Of a DNA stretch of 64,000 bases, positions 30,901 through 42,900 are shown piece after piece. The notes beneath the pieces are model-generated. The model was not told the origin of the DNA. It saw only the letters and a list, made by a program, of their open reading frames with translations, and ran no database searches. Source of the DNA: Larus michahellis (Eukaryota; Chordata; Aves; Charadriiformes; Laridae); assembly GCF_964199755.1 (NCBI RefSeq), contig NC_133907.1, forward strand, positions 4,531,001-4,595,000, read 5' to 3'. Positions within the stretch are counted from its first letter, which is position 1; each line of letters starts with the position of its first letter. The translations under genes and the position numbers were made by a program.

Positions 30901-33900
30901 GCAGCCCAAAATCAAAAGTAGGAGCACACAGCTCCTGCCCTTTCAGAGTTTGTCACAGACATGGGGACAGCCGCTGCTCATAAAATACTGGTGCAGCCAT
31001 AATTGACATCCTGAAAGGGATACCCTACCTTTGCTTCACTGGCAGGACAGACTGCTGCAAGTGTGGGGAGATGGTAGCCAAATCCTGCTTCCACTTGGCT
31101 TCAGTGTGACCGCAATTTGGGTCAGCGTCTGGGATGATGGCATTTTTCTAAGATCATCTCCATGAATGACACCAGTGCATAACTCTGGGCATAGTTGTGT
31201 CTTCTCCGAGGTGCAGCCTACACCCTAGCACAGGTTGCTGACTTTTCTTGGGAGCTCTGGCAGCGGGAGGAATGCAGGATGTGCAAGATAAACACAGCTG
31301 CAATTCCTTACACTGCTTTCAAATTCAAATAAACGACTCTCTGATCTCACAGCCGTGCAAAAGCATCCAAATAAACAGACTTGGCGGATTTTATTCAGAC
31401 TGGGCTTCCCTTGCTGGAAGCCCAGCACCGTTCTGCTGAGAACACGACGTGAACTCTGGACCTGGGAGCAGGTTTTGGCCCCACGTATCTCTTATTTTGG
31501 GTGTTTTTTAAGCCAGTCACAGCCATTCAAATAAACAGATGCCTGGAAGCTAGCACTCCCCTAGCTGCCTGTGTGTCTGCCGGGAAGAGGAGTGCCAGGG
31601 AAGCTTTCCAGGCACACGTCCGGATGGAGCCTAGACACTCACCTTTGTTTCACTCCCGCTAATTGTTTTGTTTGGCAGGGGGTAGTTATTCTACACAAGG
31701 GCAAGATGAGATGGCTGAGGGCATCATCATGTTTTAACTCTTAGCATGCAGGATGCCAGCAGGGTTGGAAAGGTGAACCTCCTTGTCCCCATAAAATGCC
31801 GGCAGGTAATGAAATGCCACGTAAATTGCCCCAGTGACCCAGTTTGCTCAGGCAGCTGCAGGAGGCGTGGGGCAGGCAGAGCTGTAAGTGCCTGCATGGT
31901 TTGCGCCCAGCTTGGCCTGTGCACGGGAGAATATTTTTCTTGTTTTACCATCAGGAACTTTTCCCGGTTGCGTGCTTTTTAACATAGCAAAGCAAAGCTT
32001 ACGACAGGCCTGTCCTCTGCCGAGCAGCCCAGGCAGGTTGCTGTCTCTGCGGCTGGGTGTAACACCTCTCCCCTCTCCCTCGCCAGCAAACCCCGAGGAC
32101 CAGTGGCAGCGAGAGATCAGCGAGAAGGGAGAAGTCGCCTGTCCAACCTGCAGCGTTATAACCAGGAAAACTATTGTGGGGCTCAAAAAGCACATGGATG
32201 TCTGCCAGAAAGTAAGGACTTGCTTTATTCAATCAGGCATATATGGATTTTGGAGGGGAATGGACGTGTACACGTGCCACTCATAAATGCATATTGGTGC
32301 TCCTAAAACCAGTTCTGGGCTGTGTTTGATAGAGTGCCTGCTAGTCATCTTCAGAGAGCTGGCAGCCTCACATCAATTCAGAGGGATTTGGACACCTAAT
32401 TCCCAGCGATTCTGAAGCCCTTTGTGGTCTGGGCCCATTGCCCTAATGTCTCCAGCAGAGCTGGGTATTTCTAGTAGCTAAACGAATAGTTTTAAGGCTG
32501 GAGAGATTGTTGGGGTTGTTTCTAATCTGGCCTCCTCCAGAGTTCTGGCTGCGGGATTTCGCTGTGTGCCATGCCTTGCATCAGGCCAGATAAATTGTGG
32601 TTGAATGAGAGCACGTCTCGGGGAGACACCGAGCTTGGATGTGCTCAGGCGGGCTGTCAAGACGCAGGAGTTCACTAATGGTGCAGTGAAAAATTGTCTC
32701 TCTGCCACACTGCCATCCATCAGAGCACAAGATTACGTCTTCATCCGTCACCTGGCGTGGTGCAGAGCCATCCCCACAGAAAGCCGACATGGGATCGATG
32801 CCTTCCGCTTTGAAAATATGTGGCTCGGCTTTGATTCCACATTCATTTTCTGTAAATGCCTCCTCAGCCTTTGCCGCGCTATTTATACAGCAGTGGGAGG
32901 CTGCTCTCCCTTTCAGACCCTGTACTACATCGATGCCGGGCAGAATCCTGCCTCCTCTGACGTCCTCCTGGCTTCAGTGGAGTGGGGATCTTGGCCACCA
33001 CTGCTCCTATCTCCTGTGCTTTGGAGCGTGTCCCAAGCCAGGCAGGCTCCGCGCGGGCTGCATGGCCGGCCGGCCTGCTGAGCAGGACTCTGCCAGAGCA
33101 ATCAGGCCTGTCTTCTCCACTATAAATAGGCCAGTGGGTGTTCAGCCGAGGAATCGGGGCTGCAGCACGAAGAGAGGGTGTTTTGTCACCCTTCCCCGGG
33201 AGGCACGGTCCTTGCCAGGCCTGGCTGTGCCGCACTGGGACCTGGGCTGCTTTGCACCATCCCTACCAGAGCAGCCTGTGGCCCAGGGAGGACAATCCCC
33301 AAATTCTGGGTGCATGAACCACAGGTCTCAGCATTTCATCTCAGAGATGAAGCTATGGCACGTCCTTAGCGAAGCCCCGCTGCTACAGGCACGGCGTTCC
33401 CCCATCAGAAGTGACCCTGTAGTGCAGGCACCCTCTCAGCTTGCTCTCTGCTTTAACGACTGAAGTATTTCTTAGCTGGACAATGGGAAAAGGATATGCA
33501 GGCTCCCAAAACTCCTATAAAACAACGGAAATTGTTTTTCTTCATTCCTTACTTGTCACTGAGCGGTCTGCTGTGTTTCCTTTGGTTTTGGAAAGGAAGT
33601 AATGGATGGGAATGGTTGCAATATGCTTGGGCCTGAAGGAGATGAGGGCAGGTATATCCCACTGGTGTCCCAGGTGGGAGGACTTGTTAGAATATGGACG
33701 TGGCTTGTTCTTCAGCGTTGACCAGAGGAGTAAACCCCAAATTGGCTGGCATTGGCATCTGATGAGTCACGGAGCTTTTAGCATCCACCTTGTTAGGATC
33801 AGCGCTTGGGTCTGGAATAAGATTAGCCCATGGGAGCACAGGTACAAGTGAGACATTCCCAACTGGTGCAGTGAGTTTATTCTTCATCTCCCCAGAGCTC

Positions 33901-36900
33901 CAGGATGAGGAGGAATTTGCAGCTCCATCTTCGTTCCCTCTCCGGCTTCTAGCCCAGGCTTGATTGAAGGGGAAGTGGTGAAGGTGGAGCATCAGCCAGG
34001 CAGAAGGAGCAGGAATGGCCACAGCCGTCCAGGCACCGGCTCCCTGCCGAGACATCCTGTCTTTTGGTGCTCAGACCATTCAACTCCTGAGTCAATAAAT
34101 TCTGGTACCTGCCCCAGCAAAAGTCACGATTTGCTTACTCGCTTTGCAAGTTCCCCTTGTACATCGGTGTGTGCATTTAATGCGTCCCCCCAGTCACTCA
34201 GGAGGCCAAGTCGGGTCAAACGGCAGAGCAGTATGAGGCAGGAAGTCTTCTGCTGTGATCGTGTCCAGCAGCGTCTTAATTCCAAACAGCCCAGGCGCCC
34301 AGAAAGCGTATCGTACGCCAGCATCTGTCATAGTTAATAGGGCTGCAGAGCACAGTCCACTAACATATTGGTAGATCAAAGCTTCTTCTCTTTCCTAACC
34401 CTTTAACAGGAAGACTAAGACACCAGGTCCAGATGTTTCCAGCCAATGGGGCTTTAAATCTACATCCAAAATGGAATGTTTTCCAAAAATTGGGCATGTG
34501 GGTTTGATAACAGTATCCAGGACAACAGAGAGAAAACTCTTGAGCTGCAGGCTGGGATTGGGATGGGGGACAGGGACGCTGTGTTGCCTGCTGGATCCCA
34601 CCGCTGGGTACTGCTGCAGCAACAGCTACCCACGGGGCTTACTGATGAGCAGCAACAGCCATTGGAAAAATGAACGGTGAACCGTGGCCTCCGTGGTGAC
34701 TTGCCTCTAATTCCTTCAGCTGCAGGATGCCTTGAAGTGTCAGCACTGCAAAAAACAGTTCAAGTCCAAAGCTGGGCTGAATTACCACACCATGGCTGAA
34801 CACGTCAGCAAGGTAAGAGAGCTGGGCTGCTTCCGGCCTGCGCCTCGTTTCTTGATGCAGATGCAGATGACAAAGAAATCGGCAGTCCGCTTTCCTTTGT
34901 CTTTGCAAAGGAGGGATTCACAACACCATCTTTGCGGCATTTCACGTGCTGCTCAATGCAGATGGTAGCCATCACCCTTCCCTGCCAAGCAAAGCCATTC
35001 CTTCCCAGGCAGCTGGTTAGGCTCATGTTCAACCCCCGATTTCAAATCTCAGAATGGGGGAAGATTTGGTGAGTACGGTGAGGCAGATTTTGAATGCCAA
35101 AGCTCTGCCTCCAAAACTGTGCCCACAAATCTGGGACTGATGGGTTCTGCCTTGCACGAATCTCAAAATCCAGTCTCTAACTCTCCACCATGCATGTGAG
35201 CAGGAGCCGCAAAATTTATCATGAATAAAATCCAGCAGGCGCCAGTTTAGGTGCTCGTCTTAAAAATCCAGTTGCATACGTCTCTGAGATACCGGAGCAA
35301 GGCATAACTGCATTTCTCCATGTCCTGTGCTTACCAGTTGTGACTTGTCTTTTATCCGTGCATTAACCTCCTGCTCCTCAGTTTGGCTGGTGAATCCTCC
35401 ATGCAGGAACTGCTCCGGGGTCTCTCAGCTGGCCCTTTGGGTGCAAACACAGGAAAGGCATGAGCAGATCTGGCACATACCAGCAAAAGCGTTGGTACGC
35501 GGTAAAGCAGTGGGAGATCCAGCTCTTCTAACGAGAGGTTCCCCCAGCCAAGGGCAGCTCCTGCGAGGCAGAGGTTTACCATCCACTCCTGGCACAGAGG
35601 ACATGAGTAAATGGCTGACTCTGTCGCTTCTGTTACTTCCTTGTTTCCAGCCTGTTCCTGTGGAAACCGCTGGACTTGGTGAACAGGAAGAGCGGGAAAG
35701 GCTGAGGAAAGTGCTAAAGCAGATGGGAAAACTGAAATGCCCCAATGAGGTACGAGAACGATTCCTGTTTCTCGTTCTGTGAAAAGGTGAAAGGAGCGAG
35801 TCCCGATGCAGAGGGGGACCTGCGCTCTCCAGGCATCTCTTGGCACGCTCTTGACTTTTCCGCCTTAGCTCAGCCATCCTGGTCCCCGTCCCTGGCTCCG
35901 TGTGCTCCGGCGACAGGCCGTCCCAGCAGGAGGGTGGGCGTAGGGCAGGTTGAGGAGCGCTGAAGGGCGGGTTCTGCCTCCTGAACTCAGAAAGGGGCAC
36001 CGCTGGCGCTGGCCCGGGCACAGTGTAAAACTGAACCAAACCACACCAAAAAACGGTCATGAGCTGGTTGCAGACAAGTCACGAACAGGTAACGGGGGCG
36101 TGTGGCAGAGGTTTGTCCCCCTGGATGCTTTACCCTCTGCGCTGGCAGCGCCTCTCCCAACGCCTTCCCCTCCTGCTGCCCGCTGTGCATCTGTCCGGGG
36201 AGCTCTGTCGGTGTGTTGGGGCAGGTAGGGATGGGCACTGCTCCCCCTGTCCCTCTGCAGCGCTGTTTTGCCTGTGTGTGGCTTTTGGGGCAGAGGGGCT
36301 GGCCAATGACCCCCCCGCATCGCTTAGAGGGGACGGGTTGGCAGAGCTGCTCTGCAGAGGGGGAGCTCCTTGGGATGTGTTTCTCCCTAGAGCGATGGCA
36401 CCTGGAACATTTTTGATAAGGGCAGATGAAGTCCCAGCCTTCCTTAACCCTCCCCTTCTCCCCATCTCCGTAGGGCTGCGTGGCCAACTTCTCCAGCCTG
36501 ATGGGCTACCAGTACCACCAGAAGCGGTGTGGGAAGCAGCTCGCCGAGGCTGACAAGCCTGTCTTCAGCTGTCCACACTGCAGCAAGAAGTACAAATCCA
36601 AGGCCGGTCACGACTACCATGTGCGGTCAGAACACACGGCCTCGGTGAGCCCCCCGGACGCCTCCGCAGCCCGAGGAGCGGGGCCATCCCCCCCCGGGGG
36701 TGACTGCAGAGCTGCAGAGCCGGTGGGCAGGACAGAGCCGGGCAGGGCCGGGCCGGGCAAGGCAGGTGCAGACATCGGACCGATGTTCTTTTTCTTCCCC
36801 TCATCACCACGCGCATGTGTTGTACCCTGCAGTGTTTGGGGGCAAAGGGCTACAGCCCCCTCCACCCCTCTGGAAAAGCAGGATGCTGCGTTTATGGGAG

Positions 36901-39900
36901 CGGAGCGGTCAGCAGCGTTCCCCTTCCCTGATGTCTGCGGGGCTGTGCTCCAGCCCACCCTGCATCCATGCTCTGCAGGGAATAAAAACAGAGCTCAGGC
37001 CGCTCCCTCGGCAGCAAGCGCACGTCGGCTGCTTGCCAGCGCTGGGGTGGCAGGATCTGTCCCTAGGGAGCATCCTTTTCTGTTCTGTTGATCCCTACTG
37101 ACAGCGCATCCAACGCTAATAATTCCCTAACTCTTAATAAATGGAGACGTTTATACACGTGGGAGCGTGAAAGGACGCAATCAGTCTAACGCCTGGCTGT
37201 CTGCTGGGCTGAGGGAGGCGGGGGTGCTCCCCTTGTTCCCATGCTCGGGGGCAGAGGCACACTGGTGTCACTGCAGCCCCTGCCTGCACAAAGCAGGTCT
37301 GCAAACGCGCATCCCAAGCCCCAGCATCCCCGTCCCGGGGCGGGAGAGCTCACCTCTTCTCCCCTCAGAGCTCACCTCTTCTCCCCTCCTCATGCCCCTC
37401 CTGACTCTGTCTCTCTTGCAGCTGCCAGAGGAGCCAGAGGTGAAACCAGAGCCTGGCCCCATAGAAGATTTCGAAAGGACCCCGAGCGGCCGCATCCGTC
37501 GGACATCGGCCCAAGTAGCCGTCTTCCACCTTCAGGAGATAGCGGAGGATGAGCTCGCCAGGGATTGGACCAAGCGGAGGATGAAGGATGACCTGGTGCC
37601 TGAAACAAAGCGGGTGAGAAGCCTTAATTTCTCCTTTTTTTTTCTTTTTTATACACTCGCTGTACACAGTGATCCTGAGATGCCAGCGTGGCCCCAGCTG
37701 GCTGAGGGCTCATGTGTCTCGTTTGCTGTGCCTTAAATCAATTAGCTGTGATGGCAAATTTATTGCTGAAGAGCCCACCCAGCACAGGCTGAGCCCCAGT
37801 GGTCTGGAGGCTCCGTACAAGCCCGGCAGCAGGCAGCTTTGCCCTTGCCACTGCCAGGACGCAAATCTAAATGAAGCAAAAGGTGGTGCTTTGTGGGCAG
37901 TGGAGAGATCAGAGTCCAGGCAGGAGGATGTTGTGGAGGGAGGTCAGTTCTGGTCCGTGCTCAGCAGTGAAGCTGGGGCTGGCAGCCAAGAGGAGCACGT
38001 GAGGAGAGCAGAGATCGGATCTGGAACTATCTCCTTTGCACTGTCAGAGAGCAAAGATGCCCCAGGCAGAATTTCCTCCCTTCCACATCTCTTTTTTTCT
38101 GGGCTTCCCTAGAGGGGAAGGGCCTGCAGCATCGCTGGAGCACCGCTCCTGCGAGTGGAGGAAGGCAGAGCGTGGCGGCAGGGCTGAGCCCTGCGGTCCC
38201 CAGCGGCGATGCACGCGTGGCCTGGTGCTGTGGGATCTGTGCAGCGAAAGTCGGTGCCCTGGCGGTCTGGAGCTTCGGGGAGGCATTGGAGCAATGTGTT
38301 AAATCAAACGTCCCTCCCGGCTGTAGGAGGGGGCGATTCCTAGGAATGTGCCAAAGCTGAAATTCCCTCCAGGAACGCTCCTTCTGGACCATAAAAGGAA
38401 GGAAGCAGCAGTAAATCATAAACCTTTTCAGTGTAAAAGGAAAAAAAGAGAGGGATTCGGAGTTTTTTTTAATCCTGTGGTCAATACTTTTTGGCCAGCA
38501 CTGCGACTCAATGCAGAGCCGTCCTGCGAGTCTCGGCACAGGCTGCAGCCTGTTTCTGGAGCAAATAATGCTGCAGTTGGGTACCAGGTCTTTGCCTTGC
38601 TCTGAATGGTTGAGCGTTTCTTGCCCAGTGCTCCAAAATTCACCCTGGGCAGGATATCGGGCACATTGCAAAGGCGGGAGTGAGGAGCAGAGGAAGCTTT
38701 GCTGCAGCAGGGATGTGGCGGTGCCTCTGCCATGAGCGTGCAGAGAGCGCGGGACAGCCCCAGCCCAAAGGACCTTCCTCAAGCCAGGAAAACAGCCCAA
38801 GTCCCAGAGCCAGCCTCGAGAAGCGACACAGCTTGCCCCAGGAAAGTGGGTGGCACAACAGCAGAGCTTTAGCCGAAATGCCATCCCGCTGACACAGCCT
38901 GCCCCGCGCTGTCCTGGCACCTGTGTGTTCTCAGCAGAAGTGCCACCGTCATCCTGCAGAGACCTGGAGGAACTCAGCCTGGCTCAGCTCCCAGTCTGCA
39001 CGCGGTGGGCAGGTGAAAAACCAGCACACAAACAAACCAGCATCTTCTTTACCCACCCTGGCATCCCGGTGACGTGACTGGCGCAGAAGGGGGTCTGGCC
39101 ACAGTGCTGCCGTCCACCTTGGAGCAGAGCTGGGGGGTTTTGGGCCAGAACTGGTTGCGAACTTTTTATTTCCCCAATGCTTGGTGGTGGTGTTGGTTTC
39201 CAGATGACTTCAGCTGCAATGCATTTATAATGTAAAAAAAATCAAGCCCAAAGTAGCTGTTTCATTTCAAATACTGTGGGAGGAGAAGTGTGGTGCTCTC
39301 TTCTCCCCTCTCCAGCCTCAGCACTTGCATTCCTCTGTTTTACTTTTGAATTACTCCCCGTACTCTTGACTTTGGGTATTTTCTGTTTGAACTGAGGGAG
39401 CAGCCCAGAATCCCAGGCCTGGACAAGGGGCCCATGTGGAAGCTGACATACAGAGGCATCATAAAGGTCTCAGCCGCTGGCATAAATGCTCCGTGAAATG
39501 CTATTTGTGGTGGTGCGTTTTTGGGTTTTTTTATGAGACATTTCTTGTGCTCAGAGTCTAATTGTTTAAGTTTAATTGAGCCCCATCTCTGCGCTAAGGA
39601 AGAAAAAGAATTGCTGTGAGGTTGGCAGAAACAGGTTTGCCTTGAAGATGAGTGAGGGGGGAGTTGGACCAGCTCCCAGGTGCCAAAACAAGGCTCTTGG
39701 GCTGGAGGATCGGACCTCAGGCCCTGCAAGGGCTGCTCTCTCTGGCTGTGCTGGCTGTGTGTCGCACAGATGGATTTCGGAGGAGGTCAGCGCAGTGGGC
39801 GAATACGTATGTAGCTGTGAGTGGGCCCGCGGGTGCGTCTTGCAGTGACTGTCACGTTCCCTTGACAACACTCTAAAATATAATCTGTTCAGTCTATGAC

Positions 39901-42900
39901 ATTTTTTTCTCGATGTGTGATGCTGGAAGGAGGTGGGAGGCAGGTTCTGCCTGGGGAGGCTGGTGGGAGCTTGCTGACTTCCGCACGCTCTGTGCCACTC
40001 CGCTGAGCAGCGTCTTGCATCGCTCAGGACTGCTCTACGTTTACAAGTTGCTTCAGTTCAGGATGTGGAAAAAAAAAACCCTCCCAACTGCAAGCGACTC
40101 AAACACGCCTGCCAGCGCCCAGTTTGACCCTGTTACAGCCCCCAAAATAGCCCTTCCCTCAGAACTGGCTTGGGCTGTGCTGGCAGGACGGCTCTGTGGC
40201 GGGTCCAGCCCCAGGCAGCACGGGAGGCTCGGAAGAGCGGGCAGCATCCCCATGTCCCCGTGCCACCGCCCCGTCGAGCGCATGTGGTGGCCGTCCCTCC
40301 GAGGGAGCTGACAACCCGGAGCCACCAGAGCAGCAGAAAGACAAACACCAGTTAACCGGGACCAGGGTGGTAGGGCTGATGGCTCCCAGAAGAGCAGCTG
40401 CGCCACCGCCTCTTCTTCCCACGGTCCGTATCCAGCTTTTAGGAGTGCGCTGCCAGGCCCGCAGGACCCCTCGCTGGCTTGAACTTGGAGAGAGGTGGGA
40501 TGTCAGGGATCGGTGGCAGATTTCAACTGCTCCTGCATCATCTCAGCAAGACCTGGGGATTTCCGAGGTCCCAGAGGGACGGATGCTTCCCAGCTCTGGT
40601 CTGTAACTGGTGATGGCTGGATGCACCCGGACTTGCTGCTTTGCAGGACCCGCTCCATCCCCAAGCTCTCCAGTTACCTGCCACAGTGCCAGCAGTCAAC
40701 GTGGATTTCAAGGGAGCAGAAGAAGAAAGCCACCCCTCCTCTCCATCCCTTCTCCAGGCAGCAAAGCTTTTCCCCAGGGGAAGGCAAGCAGCTCCTCAGC
40801 AAGCCGAAGGGATATGGGAATTTGCAGCCATGGCCCCGCTGCAGCCATGGCTTGCCCTCGCGGCCACGTGGCAGCTGGTCCCAGCTGGGGAGAGGGGCTT
40901 TGGGTTTGGATCCCGTTGGTGGCCCATGGTGGGATGCATTTGCCTTTCCCGGGAGGATGGATTCCTTCGCACCAAAGCAATGGCATTAGAATAAACGATT
41001 GCTGCTCGATCCCAGGCCCTGTGCTGCCTTCATTCTGCGCTAACCAAATCCAGCATTTCTAAATATACACTGGAGTCTTATTTTCTCGCTCCGATCTTTA
41101 TTTGCCTCTGGATAAGCTGAAACAGATGGGTGTTTCACAACGGCCGCTTGCTGGGGATGTCAGATGGGGAAGGGCAAACCCCTGCTGCTTTTCTGGGAAA
41201 AAATCCCCTTTCCAGAAGCTCCATGAAGATGATGCCGATCTTCCGACCCTCCTCCGGCCTTTGCTGGGGCCATCACCTGCCCGTGCGCGGTCTCTGGGCT
41301 GCTGCAGAAGGAGTGAGATGCCAGCAGGTTCCCAGCTCGATGGTGTGGGCTCCGGGATCTGGCGGGGGGTGATGCCTTTACGCATTTTGGAGGCTGGACT
41401 GAGAGAAACAGCCTCGTCAAGCAGAAGGAAGAGGTATCTAAGAGGCAAGAGGGAAGAAAACACCATGGAACTCCCACAGTTTCATGGTGTGATGCTTTCC
41501 CTGTGGAGCTTGAGGTGGGGTGGCATCTTTCAAAGTGCCACCAGCTCTGTGCCGGGGGTGGTGGTGGGTTCCTGCAGCCCAGGCAGCCCCTGGGCTGTGC
41601 AGAGGGGGTAATGCAGAGCTTGTCTGGGTCAGTGGGGTGCAAGGGCACCCCGTTTGCGTCCCCACGGCTCAGGGCCTGGGTGTCGCTGCAGGGCTGGGGA
41701 CAGTCACGGAGGCTGCACATCCCTGTGGAGCCTGGGTGCTGTGTGGCAGGGTGATGGAGGTCTGGAGCAAAGGGCTGCCAGGGGCCAGTCATAAAGCTAA
41801 AGGGGAAGAGTCGTCTCCAAGCTTGAGTTTTTAAGAAAGCCCTGTCCTGGAACAAGGGTGAATTCCAGAGCAGAAGAGCCTGGCTTGGGTTTGTCCCCCA
41901 AAACAATGGCCCTGCGATGCGGGCGGGAGCCAGGCTGAGCCCTGCCGATTCATGTCACTGGTGGGCCAAACCGGATCCCAGCTCCGGCTGTGGACCCAGA
42001 GGTTGGCAGGGCTGAGTCCGTCTTTCCTCCCCTTGCTCGGCAGCGCCAACATGGTGTCACCCAGCCGCCCGGAGCCACGTATGGGACCCAGCTGCCCGCC
42101 AGCGCCCCTGGGTGTGTTTTGGCTTCGCCTCACGGACGGCATCAGCCGTGGTTTCCGCGGGGCGATGGGAGAGCCGTGCCTCGCGCTGGGGACCTCGGTA
42201 AAGCTTCCAGGGGAGTTTGTTGGCCAGGGCTGAGGCAGCCTGCATGGTTCTCATTTACTGCGATATATTTTGGGGAAGGGGAGAGCTGTCTAGGGAGCGG
42301 AGAGGATTGAAATATGAAAGTTTAATTAAATAAAACTGTCAGTCAAAGAAAACAAGCCTTCCCACCCCAGCATCCTTCGACTGTTCAGAAGAGATGGGCT
42401 GCGGCCAAAACCAGTTGTAGTCATTTAATGATTTGGCCATGAAGATTTTCACTTACAGGCTGTTTGAGGAAAATAAATGGAAAAAAAAAATAAAATATTC
42501 CATGCCTGGGGCTCCCTCTTAATAGAGACATAAAGATGACTTTGACATTCCCCGAACCGCAGCGCCCCGGGAAGACATGGGATTTGCATGTTATTGTGCA
42601 GGGCTGTTGGAGGAGAGCGGGGAGGGATTTTTCTCTGGAATGGGAAGCTGGAGCAGCGGAGTCCACATCTCTGAACATCCCCCCTCGTCTCTTCCCCGGG
42701 GACGCGCGGAGGGAGAGGTTGTTGCTGGGGCTGTGTGCGGTTACCGTTAATGTTTGCTCATTCATGGGATTGATTGGTTTTTAATTAAGGAGGCCGTTTG
42801 GCATCCCAGCTCTCAGTATCAATGACAAAAAGGGACTCCTGTGTTCTCCCCCGGAGGTGGCATTGCCTTCCCCGGGCGGGGGACCAAGCGGTTGGTAGAT

